DNA from: Lottia gigantea
Lineage: Eukaryota; Mollusca; Gastropoda; Lottiidae
Assembly (NCBI RefSeq): GCF_000327385.1
Contig: NW_008710145.1
Location: forward strand, 1,206,915-1,270,914
DNA: 64,000 nt
Direction of reading: 5' to 3'
The notes under the pieces: model-generated
Databases searched by the model: none
What the model saw: the letters and a program-made list of their open reading frames with translations, nothing else
Told to the model about the DNA's origin: nothing
Made by a program: the position numbers and the translations under genes
Shown: positions 49,401 to 62,300 of the stretch, piece by piece
Position numbering within the stretch: position 1 is the first letter of the stretch
Layout: each line of letters opens with the position of its first letter

Positions 49401-52400
49401 ACCATGATGTTAAAGTATTAGTTTCAAAATGAAGTTATATGTATAATATCTTTATTCTGATACTGAATTGTTGAGATTGGACAAAATTCAGTATAGAAAT
49501 TAGAATTATTTGTTTTTATTACCTCCCTTTGTGTACCTTAAATCATCAACAGTTACTGTATATTTAAAGATACCTACTGGTAAAAAGAAGAAAGTATTAT
49601 GGTCTGCTGAACCAAGTTTAGATTTAGAAGATTTGGGAGTATTAGATGATGTAGATTCACCAACTGAATATGGTAAATATTGATTAGGTGATGGAATGTT
49701 TCTCTTTCTAATCTCTTTCTAATCTTAAAGATCCTTCAAGTTGTAGCTTTATTTCATTTGCTTGTACAAAAGATATTAACATGTAAAATTAACAAAATAC
49801 TCTCTCTAATCATCTGTAAGTCTATAAATAATCTCATCTTTTCTATTTTAATATTATTCTTGCATTTATTAAACTAAAAAATTTCATTCTACATATACAT
49901 AGAACACAAGTATTGAAAGTTTAGCTTACACATTAATCTGTGTATATTAGTCAGTAGTGTATATTTTAATTTGAAATAGGCCTCACCTTGTGCCATTGAT
50001 TGAAACAAAACCAAATATTTGAATGAATTTTATTATATTTATAGAAAATGTAGAAGATAGGGAATTACAGCATGAGATATTGAGATTGTCACCAAGTTAT
50101 ACCAGTAGTAATAGTAAAATACAAGATGAGTTATCTGTTGATGATAATGGTATAATGTGGGATGATGCAGCCACCACTACCTATGCTTCAGAGGAACTGG
50201 ATTCGTTTCGTTTCAGTCCATCCGGCAGTGAAACAGCTGGAGATTTAGACTCTCATCAATTGTTATCCAGTAGCTCTGGTAGTCAAAGAATCAGCCAGGA
50301 TCTACCAAGAGATGACACAATGGGTCGCAGTTCAACACCAAAACCAAATCAGTCAGTGAAAAACTTCCAAGAGGTTCGCGATAAAATTTCAAAAAGAAAA
50401 TCAGATCATGAAAACTTGAATGCTGCTATTGGAATACTGAAGGGACATCATCAATTAGATACTGACAGTGAGACATCATCTTCAAGTGATAAGTTAAAAT
50501 CTAATTCTAAATATTCTGGTCAAAAGTTATCACCATTAGAGGAAAGCAAAGAATTTGTCAAAGAAGAAGCAATGATCAGTAATGCAAGTCCTGCCTATAA
50601 ATCACAATATCTTAACTCCTTAAACACAAACAATGCTAAGTCTCGATTTCTAGCTGACAAAACTTCAGGGTTGTCACCTTCTTTTACTCAAGTAAAATCA
50701 CCAATTTCATCTCGTTCTAACTCTCCAAGATCAATCAGAAGCCCCTCTCCAAATATGGCTGAGGACCAACAGTTTCATGGATCTGATCTGGCAAGGAAAT
50801 ATGCTGATTCCAACAATCATTTAACTCCTGAAACTAGTTCCAGGATATTTTCGAGAGAATCCAGTCCAGTGGCAAAGCAACCACCAGTGAGTAGATTTGA
50901 ACAATTTTATAAAGACAAAGAGTCCAACCCAGAAACCAAATCTACTTCTGCATCTGTACCTTCAACTCTCCAGTTACCACCAAAAGCAGATAACTCAGCT
51001 TCTTCACCAACTATAATTGTACAGTCACCAGTTAGTGATGGTAGTAATAGAAACTCACCCACTTTACATACAGCTCCTGCTGTAGTCAAACCTGAATCTC
51101 TAACTGAACCAGAATCTGAAAATCAAAGACCAAACATCCATACAACATCAAATGAACAGCAGCAAGTTCAGACTGAAAAAGACAGTCAGGATAAAGAAGT
51201 TGCTGTACCAACAGAAAAGGTTATTTCTCCAGATTTGCAGAAATATGAGCAAGTGCCTTTAACTTCTGCAAAGTTTTATTTATCAGATGTGAATGAATCT
51301 GACCAATCAACAGATGAAGATGTTGCTAAAAATAATTCAAATTCTACACCAATGAAAGAAGAAAGCACAGATTTTGATTTTGAATCAGATCTTGAGAAGT
51401 TAGCTACTCCACACAAGTTAGGTCGATCTGGTGTTATTGGGGTTAAAGGTTCATCAAAGAAGTTAGGTACTTTAAACCATAAGAAATTGAAAACCAGACG
51501 TCAACATGCTGATAAATCCCGCCCCAAAGATTATGGTAAGTAGAATCCGACCAATATTTCAATTTTTTAGTTGTTACTAGAAAATGACTTTTGTCTTTAA
51601 AAAAACAATTTACACTTCAGATGCAAATATAAATTTAATAGATTCTTAATTGACTAGTCGCCATTGACATTTTGATCAGTGTTTCTTGTGGATGAAACCT
51701 TTCATTGTTCACCTGTTTTTTAATGAAAGATGGTAGACATGTGATGATGTTTTCCATGACTCAGTAAAAATTACTCTGATGTAATATTATGATTGAATAA
51801 CTTTCATTGTAACTGAAAATATTGTTACAAACTGTTTCTGACTACCTTTGACTGTCATTCTGTTAAAGGTAGAATATAAGTTACCTTGTCATCTAACTAT
51901 AATTTTCATGGAATAAAAGACAGAGAAATTTATATGAATTAATAAAAACTGTAAATAAGGTATGAAATTATTCTGAGACTAATGTATTTTATGAATGAAA
52001 TAATTCAATATAAAAGTATAAGAGTAAAAAGCCAGATAGTATGATGTGAACTATGATAGTAATTATGAAGTAAATGGTAACCTGATATTTTGGATGAAGT
52101 GTTATTATACTAATAATTTACTCCCATTGCATTGTAATTGAACAATAATCTATAGCTGTGAATAGTAGCTTCCTCAATACTATTAAATACAAGCTCTGAC
52201 ACCAGTTTTCATGTAAACCTTCATGTTTCAAAAGTGTATTATGAATAAGGTTATGTGAATTGTTAAAAGTTTTGTGATAAGTGTAGGGTTTATCTTAAGA
52301 TAACTTTACAGATAGTTTCCACTTTAAAACACTTTAAAGTATGGTTTTATTGATAACTGAAAGTGTATTTCAACCTAAAACAAAATTATGGAAATATACC

Positions 52401-55400
52401 TGAATGTGAAAATTTGTCTTGTAATGGATATATTGGAAGTGGTTTTGAAATTAAAAGGACAATAAGTACATTGCACAAATTATTTACATATTATTTCAAG
52501 CATTATTAATACATGTAGGTAGAGAGGATAATACAAGTTATTGATTAGAACTATATCAACCAGATTTTACCTATATATGTATTGTTAGGTGTTAAATATT
52601 TATCAATTAAAATGACATAAAAATTGAATTATGGGAATTCGTATAACTGTACAAAAGAAAAGAGGTAAAGAAATGATTTAAAATGTTAAAGAATGTTTTG
52701 TTGTTTACCAGGACTAGCATTTGAAGGCATGGTTTTATATAAAACTTTAATGCCAGTTTCATTTTCAAAGTATTTTTTGAACATTTTAAAAATGAAAATT
52801 ATTATTATGGATGGAATATATCATTTTATTTTCAAAAACAAGAGATATTCATTTTTTGAAACAATTTTGATTATTGCAAATTATATACAAAATGTGAATT
52901 TTATTTACAGATAGTAGTTCAGCGTTCTCTGATACTGGAGGTAAAAGTGGTCATAAGAAACATGAAGAAGCCAAGAGACGTCGTGTAGCATTGTTTCGTG
53001 TATTTAATTATTTAGATTTAAAAACATTATGTTCTGTATCATTAGTCTGTAAAGAATGGAAACATGTCAGTCGCAATCCAGCTTTATGGAGAAATGTTCA
53101 AATTAAAAATGAAACCATCTCTTCTTCTGTAAGTATTGACACACTATAAAGAGGCGGAAACTTTGTAAAACTGATGCACATTATTTTGCACATACATCAA
53201 TTATGACCATATTATAAAATAGTTAGCTGAATTTGAACTTATCCAGCTGGTAAGAGAACTATTTCACTGTAAATGATATGTATCTCAATGTATGTAGGTA
53301 ATTAATAATAGCATGGAATATTGATTTTTATTTCAAGTTTTTAATCACTATTTCACAATGGTGTACACAAACAGAATATCTTATATTAGAAGGTAAACCA
53401 TTTTCTTTCACTTTATCACTATAATTTATAATAATATATAGTTTTCTTCTTGTATTTTTGACATTATTTAATGTTTATGGCTTTCTTATGTTTGTTATTG
53501 GCATGTGTTTGAGTATTTTAGTTTGAGATGACTGACCTTTAACCTTTTCCTGTCCTTGCTGATCCCTTATTCCCTACATTATAATCCTAGACACATATTC
53601 TCGAAAGATCTTAGCACTAGGATATCCTAGAAACAGTGATAGAAGTTTAAGAGCCTAGGATGTCCTAGCGCTAAGATTGTTTCATGGAACCTGGTGAAAG
53701 TATTTTTTAATGATCTTTCCTTTTCCTCTAATTTCCTTTAGGTGGCAGTTTGGCATGGTAAGAACCCTATTTTGTTTTAGTAAAAAAAAAACCTCTGATA
53801 AATGGTATTGCTCAAAACATAAATTGGTTGCATGAACCTGTTACATCCACTCTGTTATGAATAGGGAATCCATTGTTATGTCTAATTCAATGATGCTCTT
53901 TGCTAAGCTTTATTGAATATATTTATATTAATTATTGTTCAAATTATTATATATTTACATTCATGTGAGTTATTAAATGATTCTATTCATTGTTACCTCA
54001 GATCAGTCTTCAATGAAACACAGACATAATCAATGTGACAAAAGTTTCCATGTATATCTAATTATTATTTTACAAATAATTATTGTTATAATAAGATATT
54101 TAATTAATTTAATTAATGGAATTGAATTATATAGTGAAAACAAGAGTGACTCAAAACCTTGCAGCTGATTATTATTTAGCAATTACTGGAAATAAAACTA
54201 CGAAATTTCTGAACTCTAACATTTAGTTTATTTTTAACTTAATTTCAGGATTAAGAACAAGAAGAAGATATGATCATGAAAGTTTAGAAGAATTCCATAG
54301 AAATACACGGTAATAGTTCTTAAAAACATTATGTCTTGTTTACTGTTTAAACATACATTTCTATTGAAAAATACCCATTGCATTAACTTACCGACAATTT
54401 AATTAACATCCTCCTTCCATGAACAAGGTCCATACACTGCTGACAGTTTAAAAAAAATAATGCAGAATCCAATAAGTAAATTTGTTCTATATTTATATTT
54501 CAGGGCTTGTTTGGAGAGTGGTCTGGAAGAATTACTAAAAACATGTCAGAATAGTATAATATCATTAAAAATAATCAACTGTTCTAATATACTCACTGAT
54601 AAGTATGTTGTTTTTTTATTGTCAAGATATTTCAGTATTCTCTTTATAAAACAGCTCATGTTGAACTAAACATCTTGAGGTTTGGCTTATAGTATTGAAA
54701 CTTAAAATGTTGGCTAATATGAAATGCAATAGAAATGAACACCCCCTTTCATTTTTTCTCCACGTTATAAAAAGAATCAAAAAAAGAAAAAACAACATTT
54801 TTGGGGGTTTAGATGGCAAGTACAACTAGTTCCTTGATTGAAATTTAAAGAATTAAATTCATGGTTCTATAAAACAGTGGTTTTAATAATAATTTGAGCT
54901 GTGAAATTATATTATCTTTAAACTGTATATTTCTAGGTGTATATGGATATTGTAGATTATTAAAACAGTTTTATTATATATAAACTGTATATTTCTAGGT
55001 GTATAGGGTTAGTGAGTGGATATTGTAGATTATTAAAACAGTTTTATTATATATAAACTGTATATTTCTAGGTGTATATGGTTAGTGAGTGGATATTGTA
55101 GATTATTAAAACAGTTTTATTATATATAAACTGTATATATCTAGGTGTATAGGGTTAGTGAGTGGATATTGTAGATTATTAAAACAGTTTTATTATATAT
55201 AAACTGTATATTTCTAGGTGTATATGGTTAGTGAGTGGATATTGTAGATTATTAAAACAGTTTTATTATATATAAACTGTATATTTCTAGGTGTATATGG
55301 ATATTGTAGATTATTAAAACAGTTTTATTATATATAAACTGTATATTTCTAGGTGTATATGGTTAGTGAGTGGATATTGTAGATTATTAAAACAGTTTTA

Positions 55401-57362
55401 TTATATATAAACTGTATATTTCTAGGTGTATAGGGTTAGTGAGTGGATATTGTAGATTATTAAAACAGTTTTATTATATATAAACTGTATATTTCTAGGT
55501 GTATATGGTTAGTGAGTGGATATTGTAGATTATTAAAACAGTTTTATTATATATAAACTGTATATTTCTAGGTGTATATGGTTAGTGAGTGGATATTGTA
55601 GATTATTAAAACAGTTTTATTATATAAGTGATTGTGATCCTATTAGTGCTGAAACATTATGGGCAGTAGGTGGTGGATGTCCTGGTATAACCACATTGAT
55701 TATACCACCTTTATTTCCTAGGTAAGAACTTTATTTGTATCAATTATTCAAACTCCTTCCAATCCAAATGCTTAATTAAATTGCATAATTACTATTGTAA
55801 TATCTAATATTAGGGCTCTTAATTGCTCTTTCCAATAACTATTATATATCTACTACTAGAAAGGATTATATGATTTATGATGAATTCAACAAGGGCAGTA
55901 TTTTTTTTACAAAAATTTTATTTGTAGTATTATTTATTCTATGCTTAATTTCAGTACCAAACCAAAAGCTTTAACCAATAAATGTTTAACATTATTAGCC
56001 AAGTTCTATCCTGATATGTTAGAATTAGGTATTGGTGGGAAGGAAATAGATCAAGATGGGTTACTTCCTCTCAGTAAGTTTGCTTCTTCTGTCAGGAGAA
56101 ACCACTTAATTTATTAAAGATGATTCTTTGATGCTTGTAGCTAAGACTGGTATGTGTAGGTATTTATCAAGTTTACAATATTATTTGGTCGTCATGTACT
56201 AAGATGGGTTAGGCCTCTTAAATGAATCAATGTGTAATCATCTAGATTTTTTATTTACAAACATAGAAATATATCTATGCTGAGATGTATATGTTATATA
56301 TACAGCTTGGAAGAAGATTGGGATTTGATTGAATTATTAATTTGAAGATGGATTGATCTTTGTTTTATGATCTGATGACTGGTAATGTCCCTTATCAGCA
56401 TCAAACATTTCACACTGATTTTGTTTATTTTTAGTAACTGGTTGCCAGCGTTTAACATACCTACAGTTAGATCATATGAATACCATGACAGATTCTATAG
56501 CTACCTCATTATGTGGAGTTGGTTTACGTCAATTAAACATACTAGAATTAATCAACATGGCCGTGGAACCAAAAGCAATAACTCAATTTTATAGTAAGTA
56601 TTGTCAGATCAAAAACATTCTTCTGACATGATTTATAAACATCTTTGTTTATGTAAATTCAATATTCTTAAAAATTTAAAATTTATAACCAAATGACTGG
56701 AATGAAATGTGTCTGACATTGTTTATGATTATAGACTGCAAATGAAGTTTGCATAAAGGGCAACTTATTTTCATGTAATGTAAAAGATATTACATAGATC
56801 ACTTACTTATTTGTACCAACAGTGGTTTATAAGTTGCATTTATATACATGTGTTTTAAATCAGATCTTCAAATATTAATTTTCATCTTTATTTCCTCTTA
56901 GAATCCTGCCATCATTTAAAGAAAATACAAGTAGATATTAATTTCACTGATTATTATGAAGATATAAAGAATAAAAAACATCGAAATGATTACAAAAAGA
57001 AAATACAGCTTTTACAGGTTAGATCAAAATGGGGGAACAGCAGATATATTAAACATAAATGTATTATGATTGTTATTAAATAAAATGATTTGAAAAAATG
57101 GTGCCAGTTCAAGAGGCCTATATGTTTAAAGGGTCAAGTTCAACATTCTATCATTTTTAATGAGTATATTTTCAATTAGGTTTGTTTAGCAGGTTTACAG
57201 GTGAGTTCATTCACTTGCACAATACAAATGGCAATAGCTCTCTTTTTTGTAGTGAGTGAATTCATCATCGGTTTTTGAACTCAATTTTATATTTTTCAGG
57301 ATCTAAAGAAGAAAGCTGGTATTGGTCATATATTAAAAATTTATGCTGAACAAGTGGAATAA
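43469..57362 (+). CDS. FBXO41: FBXO41 orthologue, giant form (zinc finger, coiled coils, RS-like region, F-box, LRR-like C-terminus)
   Basis: F-box proteins recruit substrates to SCF ubiquitin ligases; FBXO41 is neuronal in mammals. Exons: 43469-46341, 47295-47472, 47769-47827, 48000-49236, 49570-49672, 50045-51535, 52911-53128, 53338-53392, 54249-54309, 54504-54602, 55572-55721, 55955-56073, 56435-56593, 56902-57017, 57300-57362. The sum is 6981 bases, giving 2326 aa and a stop, with all phases consistent. The N-terminus LPYRCPKCESRHFPTLYQLR then SHLESEH is the C2H2 finger of human FBXO41. Exon 1 then has coiled coils around a long Asn/Gln/Pro/Ser-rich region. Exon 2 (VKNYLKSTAAKEK, EEFIEKLLERAEKAENQI) matches the human coiled coil. 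The F-box is RRRVALFRVFNYLDLKTLCS then VSLVCKEWKHVSRNPALWRN. After it come ACLESGLEELLK, CSNILTDK, WAVGGGCPGITTLIIP and LELGIGGKEIDQDG, collinear with the human C-terminal repeats. Human is about 875 aa; the extra length lies between the finger and the F-box. Confidence 0.93.
45136..45480 (+). repeat. Four degenerate 25-29-residue repeats inside FBXO41 exon 1
   Basis: The protein shows four consecutive copies of a pattern like LRYPSEQPL-x3-NQPITQ followed by a variable spacer: LRYPSEQPLSSMNQPITQY, LRYPSEQPLAPVNQQITQV, LRYSSEQHLASVSQPITQH and FGYSAEQPQASVSQPSAQY. At DNA level the copies start near 45142, 45235, 45325 and 45415, so the period is about 90 bases. They lie in the low-complexity region between the coiled coils and look like an in-frame minisatellite that has aged. 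Confidence 0.85.
48000..48300 (+). other. RS-like segment encoded in FBXO41 exon 4
   Basis: The start of this exon encodes a run of Arg, Lys, Ser and Asp: SKASRRTSQSKDRKKSSKRS, then KESSKHQDKSRRDRSRYYRS, then DSYSDDDQDDRSKQSDRSSS and HSRKRSPKPVR. Such RS-like stretches are known from splicing factors and nuclear-speckle proteins and are heavily phosphorylated. I do not recall one in human FBXO41. It may give this long form a nuclear or phosphorylation-dependent property; that is inference. Confidence 0.7.
53608..53677. repeat. Short inverted repeat (hairpin MITE-like) in FBXO41 intron
   Basis: The left arm ATCTTAGCACTAGGATATCC (53608 on) pairs with a right arm that reads, on the complement, ATCTTAGCGCTAGGACATCC (53677 back). 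There are 2 mismatches in 20 and a loop of about 25 bases. The arms themselves contain near-palindromic CTAGGATATCCTAG. This is probably a small foldback element. Confidence 0.6.
54920..55626 (+). repeat. Ten tandem 73-bp copies of an FBXO41 splice acceptor plus exon start
   Basis: Each unit has 18 bases of intron end (AAACTGTATATTTCTAG preceded by T) followed by 55 bases of exon start (GTGTATATGGTTAGTGAGTG on). Copies of the exon start fall at 54937, 54999, 55072, 55145, 55218, 55291, 55353, 55426, 55499 and 55572. Seven steps are 73 bp, and two are 62 bp because of the same 11-base deletion. Only the copy at 55572 continues into the rest of the exon. Every other acceptor gives 19 correct codons and then TAA at the start of the next unit. 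A few copies differ by GGG for TGG or TATATC for TATTTC. Confidence 0.95.
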
Positions 57363-59327
57363 TAGTTATTTTGAAATCTAATAAGTGCTATTGAATTTTT
57401 AAAATGTGCTGTGTTAATGTGATTTTGTTCTTTTGTCTCTATTTTGATGTTAAAGATAAAACAACCAATAATGTTCATTATTTATTGTCTGGCACTGAAG
57501 TTTGACTCTAAACAATCAAATGGTAGCTTGAAATAGTCAGTTGACCAGTTAAGAAGATTGACCATCAATGATATAACATTACATAGCAACTCTTCATAAT
57601 CAAAGGAAGAACAGAATATGCCGACTAACAAAAAGTTAGATTAATTCCCTGTTTGAGAGATATCTAATATTACAACTAATATGACATATCGACAAAGTTA
57701 GGCAGACAGGGTCATTTTTGATTTTCTATTTAAGGTACAATTCAATACATCGAAATATACCTGAATGTACAGGGAATAAATAACATTAAATATCTAGATT
57801 TGTCTCCTGCTCGAAAATAATTATTTTCAAAATTTCTAGAAATAAAAATGAAATATGTTTGTGTATTTTTATTGGATTATAAAATGATGTTATTTACATT
57901 ATTTAAATTATTGTTTATCACAGATGATTTATACAAATAAATATAATAATAAGAATGATAAATATAATAATAACTGATAATAATAACAACCTACTTATAA
58001 ACCAAATATCTAAACAAATAGTCATCTATTCAACTCTACAAAATACAAATTAAATCAAGCTTCTTAAAGACATCAAATATGTTTAAGGCATATATGTTCT
58101 CAGTACAGTTTCATTTCTATTCTGAAATTCAATTCATACTAATAGCTGATGTCCCAAAAATGGTAAAGCAAATTATACCAAACATCTACCCATTTTCTGC
58201 TCTTAACTTAAAATAAATAAAAAATATTTAAAATTCTTGTTCACAGCTGTCTATTAATAAAAAAGGCAGAAATAATTCAACATATCATGAACTCTTTGGT
58301 GTTATGGCGACAGATTTAGGCCTTATTTATAATTATTATTTCTAAATTGAAAACATAATAAACTAAGTATATAGGCTTGGTTTGCCAAAGGAAATATTGG
58401 TTACAAATACATGCTTGATTTGTAATTTTTGAAATGATCAACTATAATTATTCTATTTTTCAGTTTAAAATATCAGATATAATTAACACATAAAATAATA
58501 TAAATATAATAATACTTTCAATTATAAAATACTGATAAGATAGGATAAAATAAATACGAAATAATAAGATAAAATAGATACGAAATAATATATATAAGTA
58601 TAACGAAAGTCAGTCAAGAGACAGATGAGAAGACTTGTGTTGGTCGTAACTCCTAACAATTCTTATTTACTGGAAAGTTTCTTGGTATAGCAATCATATA
58701 GTAACATAAATACACTATAAAAAGACATGTGTTATGTTGACAGGAATATAACACGTTACCACTGTTCCCTTGCACAGATCTGTTGTCAATTACATCAGGG
58801 GCCTTATTCTCCAAAACTTAAGATCAATCTCAAAAATCAATTTTAAATTTATTATTATTATTAGTTTAAGTGAAAAAGGCCCCTATGTCTCTTATTATGC
58901 ATGCATTATCAAGGTACATAACTTTTAATATCCCAGAAACCAATCACTTACTGAACATAGAGGAATAAACAATGAAATATATTTACAATAACAGGAAAGA
59001 AAAAGTTCACAAGATGTTTGTAATGATAACAGATTTTTTCAGTCAATCTTGGACGGAATGCTGACAATAAATAAACAAACTGCTAGTCAACCCTAAACAA
59101 TCTAATAATAGTACAACACACTAAGCTAGGTTTACTTTTATATCCTATCGCTACCAATATCTACCATTTTGATTGGTCAATCTGATCTCAAATGAACCAA
59201 TTAAAATTGCAAGTTTATTCGTAAAGTAAAGATATCTAGATTTAAACTGATTCAACTTAAAGTAAAAAAATGAAGAAAACATCCTAATAACTAGACTGGA
59301 AGCTGATTTTTTAAACAATGATATAAC
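57363..59327. other. Convergent 3' ends of FBXO41 and the coiled-coil gene
   Basis: No coding exon seen. AATAAA on the plus strand occurs at 57775-57780 and 57841-57846. TTTATT at 57868-57873 is AATAAA on the minus strand, only about 20 bases further on, so the two transcripts may end at or overlap this point. A minus-strand signal at 58848-58853 is an alternative. AT-rich short repeats occur near 57946-57990 and 58540-58610. Confidence 0.5.
58797..58884. repeat. Small hairpin with AGGGGCCTT arms
   Basis: AGGGGCCTT at 58797-58805 is repeated inverted as AAGGCCCCT at 58876-58884. A weaker inner pair uses CTTAAG/AGTTTAAG. About 88 bp in total, non-coding, possibly a short foldback element in the 3' UTR of the minus-strand gene. 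Confidence 0.45.
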
Positions 59328-62300
59328 CTAGCGTCTACATGGTGAATTAGTTCGTGAGTTATTACGTGAATTATTTCGTGAATTTAAAGATTTTCTAAGT
59401 TCTAATTGTTCAGATAAACCTCGTACTTTATCAGACCAATATTCACTACTCTGCTGTAGCTGTACTGAAAGCTGAAAATAAAATAAAAATCACATTGATT
59501 AGGTACATTTTTCTCTAAAAACAAATGGTGAATTCACTGTCTTGTTCACACAAAAAACTTATATAAAAACAATGAGTTTCAATATATTTCCTTCAGATGC
59601 AGGTATTACCAGTTGACAATCATCTGCTACATGCTCCTTCTTGTCTATATTAGAGATAGAGTCTTAAATCAGTTATGGGTAGTTATAAAGACTTGCAAAG
59701 TCAATCAATGTATTCATATAATACAAATTACCTCTCCAACTCTTTGTATCCAGTATGATTTATCTAAAGCATGAGGATCATTAACACCAGTGTCTTGCAT
59801 GGCTTTCTTTATAGCTGTACGAGTCTACCAGATAACAATAAATATATAATTTCAATATATGTTCCACAAAACATTGTTTAAAATCAGAATTTTATGTTCA
59901 TAGGATATATAAGATCTATAGGATATAATGCAACAAAAATATTCACATATGGACACCCTAGGGCTGTGAATTGCTCAGTCAGTTACAATATGTGTACTTG
60001 TGTACAAGGTGACAAACTACTTTGGGCTCAAATATCCTTTTCGGTGTCTACAAATTTGTGATAGGTGAACCAAGTTTTCCAAAGATCAGTCAGTACCTGC
60101 TCCCTAAATAAGACTAAGAATAAATTCTATGCTGTAATTTCTGCTCTTTGTAAGTAAATCTCTCTATTACTTACAATGATTTCAGGATCTTTAGCAGTTG
60201 TATGATCAGTTAGTTTATGTTGTTTGTGTAAACTATTTATCATTTGATCTTTAGTTTCAACTTGTAACTCTAATGTTTGTCGTGCTGAAATTTCTCTTTC
60301 TAAATCTGATCTCATTCTAGAGTTTTCTTTCTGCATTGTTGAAAGCTGAAAATATATGTATATCTGTAAATAACAAATCCATTTTCTAAAATTAATATTT
60401 GACATTTCTTGCTTTGATAGATAGCATATCCAACAAAGTATCTGATAAGTTTCTATCGAAATTTCTTTCACTTAGACAAAGTAAAAGATTTCTTAGAAAA
60501 AGTTTCAGCATTGCCAGTTTTTCAAATGGCGGTGGTGAACTGCAAATAATGTAACATTGTGCAGAGTGCAATAATAAAGATTTAGTTTTGAAAGCTGAAT
60601 TATTCAGTACAAGATAAGTAAAGACCTACTACATGTACCATGATATTATAACTATACCTGTTGATTGAGATGATGTATATTATCAACATTAGATTTTAAT
60701 CTAGAATGTAAATCTTCTATAGTTAACAATTTACTTTTAATTTCTTCATCTTGATCTAATCTAAAATCAAAACATGGTTTTACATTTATAATTGGATAAA
60801 CTGAATTCAGCGTATACATTTTTATTTGGGCTTAACCATTTACTACAATAGTGATTGGTTAAAAAAAATGTGCACTTATTCTAGCACTTGTAAAAATTTT
60901 CAAAGCATAAACAAATTGTCACTGCCATTGCAACATACAAATATAGTAAAAATAAAATTGTATAGTATACTTACTCATGTTCCTGTAGTCTATTTTTTAA
61001 CTGATCTAATATAACTTGCTGTTGACTTGTATGACTCTGTAATGACTGAAATAATTTATTTGATATATTTTTAATCTGAATTAGTTTCCAGGTGAAATAC
61101 CAATATCAAATATATCAGATGTTTATGAATCATAAGCTATTGTGATGTTGAAGTAAGAAGTAAGTACAATATTTATTATAATGTCTGATTGTAATAACTG
61201 AAATATTTATATACCTTGAGTTTTTCACCTTCACTTCGTTTCTCTTCCAATTCACATTTCAATCTATTGTTTATTTTCTGTAGATTCTGCATTTGCTCTA
61301 ATAAATTCCTGAAATAAAGAGAAAGAATTAAGATTTCACCAACAAAGGAAGAATATAAAATATAAACTAGAAGTTTATTCACAAAGAACATATTATTTAG
61401 TCTTTAAATGCTTCAACAAAATATACAATTGAAATGATATAATCTCAAAGAATAGAAACATTGAATGGAAGATAGTGTAATATCTAAGTTTAGAAGAATA
61501 ACTTACTCTTTTTCAGATGTTAATGACATAATTCCTTTACTCTGTTCTCTGTAAAAAAATATATGGTGTTATTAAACAGTTTAAAGTCATTGTTGATTCT
61601 TCCATTCATGTCAATGGCAGGAGTAATCCTTGTTTTATGAAAGTTCGATTTTAAACATTTTCAAATTCACTATTTGCCTTAAACTAACTCTGCTTATAGA
61701 CTATAATACAAATATGCTATAATCTCATGAACAAAAATGAATTCAGAAAATTTAACAACCATATTAGATATTAGAAAGTTTGAAATAACAACAAATGTAC
61801 ATTAAAAAAACAGACTCATGGAAAATTTATGAGATTTGTTTACCTGCCATAGGCTCATTAAATGCAGTAAACTATAGTTGTGTCACAGCTATCATACATT
61901 ATATAAAACTGTCAAATTTTACACACATAACAACAATATCTTACCTGATTTTATTTCCTAGTTTCTCATTGGCCATTCTGTAAACAACAAAAATATAACA
62001 CCATGCAAACAATATAATATAAATCATTACTAATTAAACATAAACATGAACAGTGATAGAATATATAAACAAACTTGTAAAATCAGCACTAAAAACAATT
62101 TTGAAAGAATAAAATCAATGATAATACTACTTACTTTTGTTCTTGTACCCATGTATTGACATTTTGTACAACTAATTCACTTTCACGATGTAATCTATCA
62201 CCATTAGCTCTTGATTCATCTAATGCTACCCTCAATCCTTTAATTTCTTCATTAGCACTACGGAAATTCTTTCTTAATGTTTCTAATTCATTTCTCATAG

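Noticed and set aside
53742-53757. A 16-base microexon in FBXO41 (GTGGCAGTTTGGCATG) with plausible AG and GT borders.
   Set aside because: Including it breaks the frame into the exon at 54249, whereas skipping it joins 53392 to 54249 in perfect phase and matches human FBXO41.
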